Both the position numbers and the translations under genes were made by a program. From NCBI GenBank assembly GCA_905373295.1, contig CAJPSJ010000047.1, positions 1 through 10,565 of the forward strand: DNA of 10,565 nucleotides, given 5' to 3'. Of this stretch, positions 1 to 6,877 are shown one piece after another (position 1 is the first letter of the stretch; every line of letters begins with the position of its first letter). The notes below the pieces were generated by a model. That model saw nothing but the letters and a program-made list of their open reading frames with translations. It did not search any database and had not been told where the DNA came from. The stretch is from an uncultured Campylobacter sp. GTDB lineage: Bacteria; Campylobacterota; Campylobacteria; Campylobacterales; Campylobacteraceae.

Positions 1-1
1 C

Positions 2-826
2 GATCTTGCGGTGATAATGGGGATCGACGAGCATCTGAGCTATCCCGATTTTAGGGCGCGCGAGAAGACGTTAGCGCTTGCGATGCAGGTGGCGGGCCGC
101 GCGGGTCGCTCGGGGCAGGGCAGGGTCGTCATACAGACGCGCCAGAGCAGCTTTTTTAGAGATTATATCGAAAACTACGACGATTTTTTACGCGACGAAG
201 CGGAGTTTCGAGAAGGGCTCTATCCGCCGTATATGCGACTTTTGCGCGTGCTGATCTCGCATAAAAACGAAAAGGCGGCGAGCGAGATAATGAACGCCGC
301 GCTTGAGCTTTTACGTCGCAAACAGGCGGGAGATAGCGCGTTTACATCGCGTGACGGGCTGGACGCGAGGAGAGCAAATTTAAGCGCTTTAAATTTACAA
401 AATACCACGCAGCATAGCGACAGCGAGATGTTAAATTTTAAATTTCAAAGCTCGGATTTGCGCGGGAGCAATGCAAATTTAAACCGCCAAAACGCTTCAA
501 ATTTGAAAAATAATGCGCAAATTTCAGCTTACGACGGGGACGCGGGTAGCGTAAATTTAAAGCCTGAAAGAAACGGCGCTGCGCAAAATTTTATAAATTT
601 AGCGGCCGAAAATGCTGCCGGAAATTCCGCGCAGCTTTTGAAAGAGAAGGCGAGCGAGAGCTTTGAGATCATCGGCTACGGCAAGGCCGGCATCGCCTAT
701 ATCGCAGCAAAATTTCGCTTTGAAATTTTGCTGCGGGCTAGCTCGCACGTGCCGCTCATTAATGCTGCGCGCGCGCTTGAGCATCTGCCCGTCGAGATCG
801 ATATGGATCCCGTAAACTTCGGCTAG
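2..826 (+). CDS. priA: Primosomal protein N' (PriA helicase), C-terminal part, 5' truncated by the window
   Basis: PriA is a DEAH-type 3'-5' helicase that restarts stalled or collapsed replication forks by recognising branched DNA and recruiting the primosome. The reading frame is already open at base 2 (DLAVIMGIDEH), so the start and the ATPase motifs I to IV lie outside. Visible are helicase motif VI (QVAGRAGR, bases 86-109), the following GRVVIQT strand, the LYPPYMRLLRVLISHK segment, and the C-terminal domain with GYGKAGI, RFEILLR and the final EIDMDPVNFG, all typical of PriA. An insertion of about 113 residues (bases 320-658) separates the helix after RVLISHK from the GYGKAGI strand. In other PriA proteins these are joined by a short linker. 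The frame stays open across the insertion and the downstream end is well conserved, so the protein is probably functional. Identification is firm. Confidence 0.95.
   Translation, partial: DLAVIMGIDEHLSYPDFRAREKTLALAMQVAGRAGRSGQGRVVIQTRQSSFFRDYIENYDDFLRDEAEFREGLYPPYMRLLRVLISHKNEKAASEIMNAALELLRRKQAGDSAFTSRDGLDARRANLSALNLQNTTQHSDSEMLNFKFQSSDLRGSNANLNRQNASNLKNNAQISAYDGDAGSVNLKPERNGAAQNFINLAAENAAGNSAQLLKEKASESFEIIGYGKAGIAYIAAKFRFEILLRASSHVPLINAARALEHLPVEIDMDPVNFG
320..658 (+). repeat. In-frame low-complexity insertion in priA, dense in AAATTT words
   Basis: Between the conserved RVLISHK...ALELLRR segment and FEIIGYGKAGI lies a stretch of about 113 residues rich in Asn, Ser, Ala, Leu and Gln, with no recognisable domain. 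Its DNA holds 11 matches to RAATTY between 376 and 627 (ten AAATTT, one AAATTC). None occurs in the 375 bases before it. Nine of the 11 are read in one phase, giving Asn followed by Leu, Phe or Ser. Spacing is irregular here, unlike in the ybeY and queC insertions. The boundaries are estimated from PriA conservation and may be off by several residues. Confidence 0.8.
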
Positions 827-945
827 ACGGAGCTTTTAAAATTCGAGCGAAATTTTATCCGCCGCGGACGCCTTTTTGCAGCGTTTGTTTGCGGAGCGGG
901 CTAAAAAATAGTGGCAAAATTTCGGGTAAAATTTAAGGAGACGAT

Positions 946-1869
946 TTGAGCGATAATTTAGATGAGCTAAGAGAAGCCTTACGCGGAAGGCACGCGAAGG
1001 CGTCTTGCGGATCGCAGACGGATAGTGACGAGCTCGATGCTTGCAATCTGAATTTAAAACCGGATTTAAAACTAGATGGCTCGGAGTTTGCAGATGATAG
1101 CGCAGAAACATATACCTACAAGGACGCGAGCCTTTCGAGCAAGGATAATACCATAATCATAGATTATGACAGAGCCTCATTAATCATCACGGATCATCTC
1201 TATCGCGATTACGTTAAATATCAATTCCCTGCGATGTGCTGCGCATTTTTAATATTTTTGTTTTTTGCCATCATTGTGGTGGGTCCGCCAGAGCTAGGCG
1301 TATTGCGGATGTTTATCCTAGTGCCCTTACCGCTCATAGAGGCGGCTAGGCGCGAGGGCGAAGCATATTTCGTGATGACAAGCTCCGCCGTCGCGTATTA
1401 TAAAAAGGGCGAAATTGTGAAATTTTTTGAGCTACAAAAGATCGGTGCGATGGCGGTTAGCTTCGATTGCAGATGGAGTTGGAGGCAGCAAATGCCGTTA
1501 GCCCTTAAGATCGTTATCGCCGTTTGGGTTTTACTCGCGCTTAAGTTTGGCGGAGACGACGAAAGCGTGAGTGTTAATATTAGAAATATAGTTTGTATTT
1601 TTACTATGGTACTTACCCTGCTTTACGGCTCTAAGATATTTATGCATCTACATAATGGCAGCCTCGGATTTTTCGGCATTCACGATCAGCTCGTGCTATA
1701 TAAAGAAAACGCCAACGTCGATATAATGAATATTTTGATGGCAAACAAAGATGAATACGTGCAGCTACGAGAGTATTTCTTAGCCGTGCTAAATGTCGAT
1801 ATAGACGAGCTGCGGCGCACGATGTCGGTTTTCGATGAAAAGATAGAATTTAAGAAATTTAAATTCTAA
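946..1869 (+). CDS. Unrecognised integral membrane protein, TTG start
   Basis: A 307-residue protein of no family I recognise. The TTG start at 946 is chosen because AAGGAG sits at 935-940, five bases upstream; no ATG or GTG is as well placed. Residues 1-90 are hydrophilic and acidic. Hydrophobic segments lie at about 95-113, 116-133, 185-200 and 213-230, so it probably crosses the inner membrane three or four times, with soluble stretches at 134-184 and 231-307. Residues 134-165 (EAYFVMTSSAVAYYKKGEIVKFFEL) read like a small strand-rich domain. That resembles membrane proteins with a PH-like cytoplasmic fold, but this is only an impression. A short Asn/Leu/Lys-rich patch near residue 34 (CNLNLKPDLKLDG), with a GAATTT word, looks like a small relative of the larger insertions in the neighbouring genes. 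It lies 119 bases after priA on the same strand, and co-transcription cannot be excluded. Confidence 0.75.
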   Translation: MSDNLDELREALRGRHAKASCGSQTDSDELDACNLNLKPDLKLDGSEFADDSAETYTYKDASLSSKDNTIIIDYDRASLIITDHLYRDYVKYQFPAMCCAFLIFLFFAIIVVGPPELGVLRMFILVPLPLIEAARREGEAYFVMTSSAVAYYKKGEIVKFFELQKIGAMAVSFDCRWSWRQQMPLALKIVIAVWVLLALKFGGDDESVSVNIRNIVCIFTMVLTLLYGSKIFMHLHNGSLGFFGIHDQLVLYKENANVDIMNILMANKDEYVQLREYFLAVLNVDIDELRRTMSVFDEKIEFKKFKF

Positions 1870-2116
1870 ATCGGCGCGCTTGAGGGTTTGTCCGCAGGAA
1901 CAAATATAGACTCCGTGAGTTTTGGCTAAGCGTGCAGTTAAGCGAATTTTATTTATATAAATTTTGCCCGCGGAATTTACATGATACGACGATAAATTTT
2001 ACGCCCCGTCATTCTTATATCAGATTAAAATCAAAATATAATATCAAATTGCAAATGCGATTTAATCTTAACGGGATATAATAAGTCATCGCTCTTTTTG
2101 AAAGAGGCAAAACTAT
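1870..2116. other. Intergenic region before the RTX block
   Basis: This 247-base gap holds no supported gene. It is increasingly AT-rich toward its right end, where the only clear signal is the TATAAT at 2077-2082. Several AAATTT or GAATTT words occur (around 1944-1972 and 1994). No convincing terminator follows the gene that ends at 1869. Confidence 0.5.
2077..2082 (+). promoter_or_regulatory. Probable sigma-70 -10 box for the 2117-6031 block
   Basis: A perfect TATAAT preceded by GGGA, placed 35 bases before the first start codon at 2117. No -35 at normal spacing is seen (TTGCAA at 2049-2054 is 22 bases away), which is usual for Campylobacter promoters. Transcription would begin near 2089. 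Confidence 0.5.
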
Positions 2117-2698
2117 TTGCACCGATATAGAGCATATAAAGGCGACGATTTGAAAAAACTACTTAGAAATTTTATGATTTTTGCAGGTTTTATCTTTATG
2201 TTATACGCATCCTATTTTCTATATTTTTATTCTAAAAGAGCCGAATATTCGGCTATTTTATTGCAAAAGGCGCTTGGGTATGAAGAGGAATTTTTTACTG
2301 AGAAAACACAAAATTTAGACCCGTCTGAGCAGACCAAGCTACGGCATGAGTTTGAAAAAGAGAAATTAAAGCTAGAAAAATATTGCAGCGATGCCATAAT
2401 AAACGGCGACAATAGCCATTGCAAGGTTTATTATAACTTCGATTTCGACTATATCCATTTTTACGACGGGCGAAATCAAGATGTCGCGCTTGGCTACGAC
2501 TTTGATAACGAAAGCATCGAATTTTATAAAAAAATACCCGATCATTATGATTACAAAGGCAAAAAATGCAGGTCGCGCAGAGTGTATAGCGAGCACCATG
2601 CGACATTTGCCATTGATAATTTTGAGAATGCGACGTTTTGGCTGGGAGATCATGGCGAATTTACCCTAAAAGATCCATATATTCATGAATGTGAATAA
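2117..2698 (+). CDS. Unrecognised membrane-anchored protein with four cysteines
   Basis: A 193-residue protein (from the TTG at 2117) without a family I recognise. An AAAGAGG sits nine bases before that TTG. A second TTG at 2150 (residue 12) has AAAGG seven bases upstream and would give an N-terminus MKKLLRNFMIF, more typical of a signal anchor, so the true start is uncertain. Residues 19-38 form one hydrophobic segment. The rest is hydrophilic, with a probable charged helix at 54-90 (EEEFFTEK...KEKLKLEKY), followed by a Tyr/Asp/Phe-rich strand region. Cysteines 90, 102, 151 and 192 all lie in the soluble part and could form disulfides if it is periplasmic. It opens a same-strand block with the next two genes (59-base, then 13-base gaps), so a role linked to the RTX protein is possible but unproven. 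Confidence 0.72.
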   Translation: MHRYRAYKGDDLKKLLRNFMIFAGFIFMLYASYFLYFYSKRAEYSAILLQKALGYEEEFFTEKTQNLDPSEQTKLRHEFEKEKLKLEKYCSDAIINGDNSHCKVYYNFDFDYIHFYDGRNQDVALGYDFDNESIEFYKKIPDHYDYKGKKCRSRRVYSEHHATFAIDNFENATFWLGDHGEFTLKDPYIHECE

Positions 2699-2757
2699 AA
2701 TCTATTATGCTTAAAGCGAAAGGATAAATCCGCTAAAATGCCTATAAATGGAGCAAT

Positions 2758-3372
2758 ATGAGAGTATTAAAATTTATTTTTATAATAGCGGCGTCTATTT
2801 TGTTTTGTTATGTGGCGGAGGAGCTTATAAATTATTTGATAATTAAGCCGCGCATTCCTATGGAATTTACCGATATAAATTTAACTAAAGCCGGCAATAA
2901 AGCGGAATTATATATAAATAACAAAGATGATAAAATTTGTAGATATTTTACTTTGGATTTTGTCTCATACGATTACGATAGAGATATGAAGCTCTTGGAT
3001 GATGAGTTCGCAAATACGTATATAGGAGGGGAATACGACGTGAACGAAACGCTGCTGCGCGGTACCAAAATACCGCTAGGTCTAAAGATATACAAAATAG
3101 ATAATGAGCCGAATAAATTTGGACGCGGAAAGGAGTATTTTTATTATAAGTTAAAACCCGTGTTTGCAGAGGTGAGGAATTTACGCCCCGCGTATATGCA
3201 AACGAGTATTTATAGGGGCGAGAAACACTATGACGCATATAGTGCGACGATCGCCTGCACGCCCTTACAAAAAGGTATGTATAAGGTAGAACTAGAGAAT
3301 TTACAAGATTTGCCTATTTTTTCGAATGTAAAAATTTATTTTACTACGAAAGATAGCGGCCTTAAATATTAA
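2758..3372 (+). CDS. Membrane-anchored periplasmic protein, resembling DUF5625; candidate partner or immunity protein
   Basis: A 204-residue protein starting at an ATG with TGGAG at 2749-2753. Residues 5-30 are a hydrophobic signal-anchor without a lipobox, and about 170 soluble, strand-rich residues follow, expected in the periplasm. The order of motifs is FTDINLTKAG (37-46), CRYFTLDF (61-68), GTKIPLGLKIYKID (102-115), DAYSATIACTPLQKGMYKVELENLQDLP (159-186) and VKIYFTT at the end. From memory this resembles the DUF5625 pattern (a nLTKAG opening, a yyFsLdF strand, a pi.LkI strand, a late G.Y.V..e.l.d.P element), but no search was possible. Cysteines 61 and 167 could pair. Its stop lies 13 bases before the RTX/VWA gene, so the two are almost certainly co-transcribed. 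Position and location would suit neutralising or assisting that protein, which is inference. Confidence 0.75.
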   Translation: MRVLKFIFIIAASILFCYVAEELINYLIIKPRIPMEFTDINLTKAGNKAELYINNKDDKICRYFTLDFVSYDYDRDMKLLDDEFANTYIGGEYDVNETLLRGTKIPLGLKIYKIDNEPNKFGRGKEYFYYKLKPVFAEVRNLRPAYMQTSIYRGEKHYDAYSATIACTPLQKGMYKVELENLQDLPIFSNVKIYFTTKDSGLKY

Positions 3373-3385
3373 CAAGGAGAATAAA

Positions 3386-6031
3386 ATGACCTATAGATTA
3401 ACCATAAAGATTGCAGAGAAAGGAACTATTTATATTCCGCAGGATCCGAACTACGAGAGACCTCATGGCTCATTGGCAGGTCATATGTGGTACTCTATTT
3501 CAGATGGAAGTACTGAAAAATCATATGGGTATGCACCTGGAGGGGTAACTGAATGGGATAATAATGGCTACCAAAGCACGTATTATACGGGTACCATCAT
3601 TATTAATAAAACCCAATATGATATTTTAAAAAATTTTGGTCAAAAACATATTGCGATAGAATATGGTTTTGGAGATAATGATTATAACGTATTGTCTAAT
3701 AGTTGTATAGATTTCGTATGGAAAGCATTAAATTTAGCGGATTTAAATCCTATTGATTTCCAAAGCAATTTAATTCCTACAGCCAATATGATGAATGTAG
3801 ATAGGTCGTTATATAGATTTTTATTTAAAACAATAGATGGGTGGAAATATGATTTTCTAGAAAAAGATTATAACGTATTGTATGGAAGTAATTATGACGA
3901 CGATGATCTACAGAGTAAAAATAATACTGATGTGGTTTATGGCGGAGACGGAAAAGATACCATTATAGGTAATAATTTAAATCAATACTTATATGGTAAT
4001 GAAGGTAATGATACTATACAAGTGGTAGGTGGTAAAAAGAATTTTTTATATGGAGGGAATGGTGATGATATATTAGTAGGTGGAAATAATAGTATTGATG
4101 TTTTCGATGGCGGTAACGGCTATGATATATATCATGCGGATGAGAATGACACGATAAACGATTCCGATGGCAGCGGCAAAGTATATTTGAGCGAGACTAA
4201 ACTAAAAGGCGGAAGGTTTATAAAAGAGCAATCGCACGGAAATATCGAAATTTATAAAAGTAATGACGATTCTATAACTTATGAGTACAATACTTCTATG
4301 AAGGTATTGAGCGCGAATGGTCTAAAGATAAACGATTTCGACAATAACGAGTTAGAGATAAATTTGCAAAAAGAGCAGTCGAATGAATTCGCCATACTTA
4401 GCGATACTACGGGCTCCATGGGTGGGGCGATAAGCTCGGTAAAATCCCAAGCAAAAGAGATCATAAAAACCGCCTTTGCTAGAGATAAAAATACCAAGGT
4501 AGGAGTATTTGGCTATAACGATCCGGGCGTTCAAACTTTTACCAATCTCACGAATGATCAAAACGCGATAATGTCTGCTATAAACTCACTTTACGCAGAT
4601 GGCGGAGGCGATACGCCGGAGATGACTTGGCATGGGATTTATAATGCCCCAAATTCAAATTGGAGCGAATACTCCGTAAAAAGAATTTTCGTTTTTGGCG
4701 ATGCTCCCGCGAAGGACAATGAGTTCAAATCTAAAGCAATGGTGGCGCTTTTGCCCAATAAACCAAGAGCGGTAGCAAGAAGTTTAAGCGCAGCAAACGC
4801 GCTTTATGGCAATAATCACAGTGATTTAAATAATATTCAGGTCTTTACGATTCAAACGGGCGGTGGTGAAGATGTGGCGGCGGAATTTAAAGAATTAGCC
4901 GAATCCACCGGCGGCGGCTATGTAAATATGACAAACTCGGGCTATACATCCGTGGCGGATGCTCTTTTTGACGCTATGAATACAGGTACTTCCAAAAATG
5001 AAACCATTGTCGGCAATGAGAAAAACAATATCATAAACGGCAAGGGCGGGGATGATGTATTAGAAGGAAGAGAAGGAAGCGATACCTATGTTTTTGAAGA
5101 AAATTTCGGTAAAGATACGATAATAGAAACCAACAAGGAAAATAAAGATAAAAATATCATAGATATGTCCGCTTTCAGTTTAAAAGATGTCGTTTTTAGG
5201 CAAAATAAAAATGATATCGTCGTAAATAGGTCAAAATTTGACGCGGTCACTATAAGAGATTTTTATTTAGAGGAAGAGAAGATATCGCAGATCAAATTTA
5301 AAGATGTAACGTTGGGCTATGAAGAGATCAAAGAGATAACTGCGCTTCAAAGCAACAAAGAGGTCGTTAAATTTGCAAATAAAGGCGAGAATAAGCTAAA
5401 AGCTTTACTGAAAAAGGTATTTTTCAAAGCTGATGATGAAACCGCTACGACGATAAAGGGCGGTGTAAGAAGCGATGCGCTAGTGGGATCAAATTTGAAC
5501 GATAAAATTTACGGCAATCTTGGGCATGACACACTCATCGGCGGAAAGGGCGATGATTATTTAGACGGCGGCTTGGGTAACGATAAATACGTATTTCACA
5601 AGGGAGACGGCAAGGATGTTATTAGCGATTGCGGCGGAAACGATACGCTGATATTAAAAAATATAAATAAGAACGAACTTGAATTATCTAAAGAGAAAAA
5701 TGATTTGATCTTGAAATTTAAAGAAGGAAGCGATCAGATCACTATAAAAGACCATTTTAAATGGCGTCTGGGATATAATAATAGGCTTGAAAATATTAAA
5801 TTTGCAGACGGCACGCAGATGAGCTATAAACAGATCGAAGATATTGTTCGTGCGGGCGAATATACCGGTGGGTTCAAACAAGCAAGTTTCTTGAAAAACG
5901 ATTATTTTGTGCCACAAGATACAGTAAATAAAATTATCGAGCAGTTAAATTCGTACGCCGATAATTCGCAAGCATTAAAATTTATGTCAAATAATGCGCA
6001 AAAAGATAATATTCAAATTTATATGAGCTAG
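3386..6031 (+). CDS. Large RTX/VWA protein with N-terminal papain-like (permuted NlpC/P60-type) domain, likely type I secreted
   Basis: An 881-residue protein with AAGGAG six bases before its ATG. No signal peptide is present; with RTX repeats this suggests type I secretion. Residues 1-165 carry GHMWYSI (His33) and, about 70 residues later, SNSCIDFVWKAL (Cys107). His-before-Cys is the order of circularly permuted NlpC/P60-like hydrolases, so this may be a peptidase or amidase domain. RTX nonapeptides (GGxGxD type) follow at about 183-250. Residues 335-535 form a VWA domain with a full metal site: DTTGS (340-344), GGGDTPE (406-412) and FGDAP (437-441). Further RTX blocks at 541-580 and 699-746 are each followed by a segment of the RTX-associated kind (TIRDFYLEEEKISQIKF at 622; TIKDHFKWRLGYNNRLENIKFADGT at 786-810). 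The end is probably the secretion signal. The first 250 codons are much more AT-rich than the rest. Target and activity are unknown. Confidence 0.88.
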   Translation: MTYRLTIKIAEKGTIYIPQDPNYERPHGSLAGHMWYSISDGSTEKSYGYAPGGVTEWDNNGYQSTYYTGTIIINKTQYDILKNFGQKHIAIEYGFGDNDYNVLSNSCIDFVWKALNLADLNPIDFQSNLIPTANMMNVDRSLYRFLFKTIDGWKYDFLEKDYNVLYGSNYDDDDLQSKNNTDVVYGGDGKDTIIGNNLNQYLYGNEGNDTIQVVGGKKNFLYGGNGDDILVGGNNSIDVFDGGNGYDIYHADENDTINDSDGSGKVYLSETKLKGGRFIKEQSHGNIEIYKSNDDSITYEYNTSMKVLSANGLKINDFDNNELEINLQKEQSNEFAILSDTTGSMGGAISSVKSQAKEIIKTAFARDKNTKVGVFGYNDPGVQTFTNLTNDQNAIMSAINSLYADGGGDTPEMTWHGIYNAPNSNWSEYSVKRIFVFGDAPAKDNEFKSKAMVALLPNKPRAVARSLSAANALYGNNHSDLNNIQVFTIQTGGGEDVAAEFKELAESTGGGYVNMTNSGYTSVADALFDAMNTGTSKNETIVGNEKNNIINGKGGDDVLEGREGSDTYVFEENFGKDTIIETNKENKDKNIIDMSAFSLKDVVFRQNKNDIVVNRSKFDAVTIRDFYLEEEKISQIKFKDVTLGYEEIKEITALQSNKEVVKFANKGENKLKALLKKVFFKADDETATTIKGGVRSDALVGSNLNDKIYGNLGHDTLIGGKGDDYLDGGLGNDKYVFHKGDGKDVISDCGGNDTLILKNINKNELELSKEKNDLILKFKEGSDQITIKDHFKWRLGYNNRLENIKFADGTQMSYKQIEDIVRAGEYTGGFKQASFLKNDYFVPQDTVNKIIEQLNSYADNSQALKFMSNNAQKDNIQIYMS
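3926..4135 (+). repeat. First RTX (GGxGxD) repeat block of the 3386-6031 gene
   Basis: Four degenerate calcium-binding nonapeptide units lie at residues 183-250: VVYGGDGKD, YLYGNEGND, FLYGGNGDD and VFDGGNGYD. The Asp and Gly positions needed to bind calcium in a beta-roll are kept. A linker to the VWA domain follows. Confidence 0.85.
5006..5623 (+). repeat. Second and third RTX repeat clusters
   Basis: Two short clusters at residues 541-580 (with NGKGGDDVLEGREGSD) and 699-746 (with YGNLGHD, GGKGDD, GGLGND) flank a globular segment. Each ends in the same YVF element (DTYVFEENFGKD and DKYVFHKGDGKD), so the cluster plus its following segment looks like a duplicated module within the gene. Confidence 0.8.
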
Positions 6032-6088
6032 CTTATTTGCATAGTGTGAATGGTTATGACAAACGAGTATAAATTTGGGCAGATCTTA

Positions 6089-6130
6089 ATAAATTCAGCG
6101 AGATTAATTTTCTCGCTGAATTTATATTTT
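6089..6130 (+). terminator. Strong intrinsic terminator after the RTX/VWA gene
   Basis: A perfect 15-base-pair inverted repeat (6089-6103 with 6111-6125) encloses a seven-base TTAATTT loop and is followed by an AT-rich run with a TTTT. It starts 58 bases after the stop of the RTX/VWA gene. Because the flanking gene on the other side (ybeY) runs toward it, it probably terminates both transcripts. Confidence 0.85.
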
Positions 6131-6193
6131 ATAATCCTCATTTAGAGATTTATACGCTATAGATTCAGCTCGTCTCTTTTCGATATACAGCGC

Positions 6194-6823
6194 CTACTCC
6201 TCGCTTCCCTCCGTTCGCACGATCAGGCTTTTTGGAAGGCGAAATTTCTTGATGATCTCGCATTCCTTGGCGCGCATCTGCCCGCTGTCGCTTTCGTGAT
6301 CGTAACCTAGCACGTGCAGCAAGCCGTGCGTAAAAAGCAGCGCCGTCTCGTCATCCCTACCGTGCCCTAGCTGTGCGGCTTTCAGCTCTACGAGGTCTAA
6401 ATTTATCACGACCGAGCCGAGTAGCGCGGGGGCGAAATTTCCGCCGCCAAAATTCTCATTTTTAAAATTTTTATCGCTAGAACTTTCGCCCTCGGAATTT
6501 TTGGAATTTATAGTATTAAAATTTTCGCTCGCAGAATTCGCAGCATTAGGTTTTCCACTAGCGGAATTCACAGTATTTAAAATTTTATCGTCATTGTTTT
6601 CATGCGCGGAGCTCTCTTCGCTCAAATCCTCGCCGAAGCCTGCAAACGCCGCAAGATCAAGCGGGAAGCTCAGCACGTCGGTCGTCTTATCGATGCCGCG
6701 CGTTTGCGCATTTAGCTGCCGCATCTCCTCGCCGCGCACGAAAATTAGCTCGACGCTCCCGCCGCTCAGCTCTGCCGCGATAGCGTCCAAAATTTCGGGA
6801 TAGGGCTGCTCGCAAAGTATCAT
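6194..6823 (-). CDS. ybeY: Endoribonuclease YbeY (16S rRNA maturation factor) with internal insertion
   Basis: YbeY is a zinc-dependent endoribonuclease that works in 16S rRNA 3'-end processing and 70S ribosome quality control in the cytoplasm. The signature [11 protein letters not shown] is intact, with zinc ligands His166, His170 and His176. The TDVLSFPLD segment (48-56) and the [10 protein letters not shown] strand (135-144) are also conserved. The ATG at 6823 has AGAGGGG just upstream on the minus strand. The protein has 209 residues; removing the low-complexity stretch at about 61-133 leaves 136, the usual size for this family. The insertion sits in the loop between FPLD and LLGSVVI, away from the metal site, so activity is probably kept. 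It is divergent from queC with only 54 bases between the two starts. Confidence 0.95.
   Translation of the reverse strand: MILCEQPYPEILDAIAAELSGGSVELIFVRGEEMRQLNAQTRGIDKTTDVLSFPLDLAAFAGFGEDLSEESSAHENNDDKILNTVNSASGKPNAANSASENFNTINSKNSEGESSSDKNFKNENFGGGNFAPALLGSVVINLDLVELKAAQLGHGRDDETALLFTHGLLHVLGYDHESDSGQMRAKECEIIKKFRLPKSLIVRTEGSEE
6425..6643 (-). repeat. In-frame low-complexity insertion in ybeY
   Basis: About 73 extra residues (61-133 of the protein), rich in Asn, Ser, Glu and Lys, replace a short loop. Nine RAATTY words start at 6435, 6450, 6465, 6495, 6504, 6519, 6534, 6564 and 6580, mostly 15 or 30 bases apart. Eight of the nine are read so that AAT is a codon, giving Asn-Ser or Asn-Phe. 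Endpoints are estimated from YbeY conservation. Confidence 0.85.
6488..6577 (-). repeat. Three tandem 30-base units (decapeptide repeat) inside the ybeY insertion
   Basis: Residues 83-112 read as three ten-residue units: [20 protein letters not shown] and [10 protein letters not shown]. In DNA they share AAT-(A/G)CT-N-N-N-AAT-TC(C/T) at the start of each unit. The period of 30 bases matches the spacing of the RAATTY sites at 6504, 6534 and 6564. Confidence 0.8.
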
Positions 6824-6850
6824 TTTTACCCCTCTTTTATAAAATTTTCG

Positions 6851-6856
6851 TATAAT
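6851..6856 (+). promoter_or_regulatory. Probable -10 box for queC
   Basis: A perfect TATAAT lies in the 54-base divergent gap between ybeY and queC, 21 bases before the queC ATG. Transcription from it would give a short leader containing the AAAGGA ribosome site at 6867-6872. The same AT-rich gap must also hold the ybeY promoter on the other strand, where I see only weak candidates. Confidence 0.5.
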
Positions 6857-6877
6857 TTTAGCAAAAAAAGGACGAAA

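Noticed and set aside
853..863. TCCGC/GCGGA palindrome after priA
   Set aside because: The one-base centre cannot form a hairpin loop and no T-run follows in a fitting position, so it is not a terminator.
2734..2739. TAAAAT as a separate promoter for the 2758 gene
   Set aside because: It would start transcription just before the ribosome site, leaving almost no leader, and the upstream gene is close enough for read-through.
6501..6803. Plus-strand open frame opposite ybeY
   Set aside because: It is antisense to the conserved YbeY sequence, and its peptide has no recognisable features.
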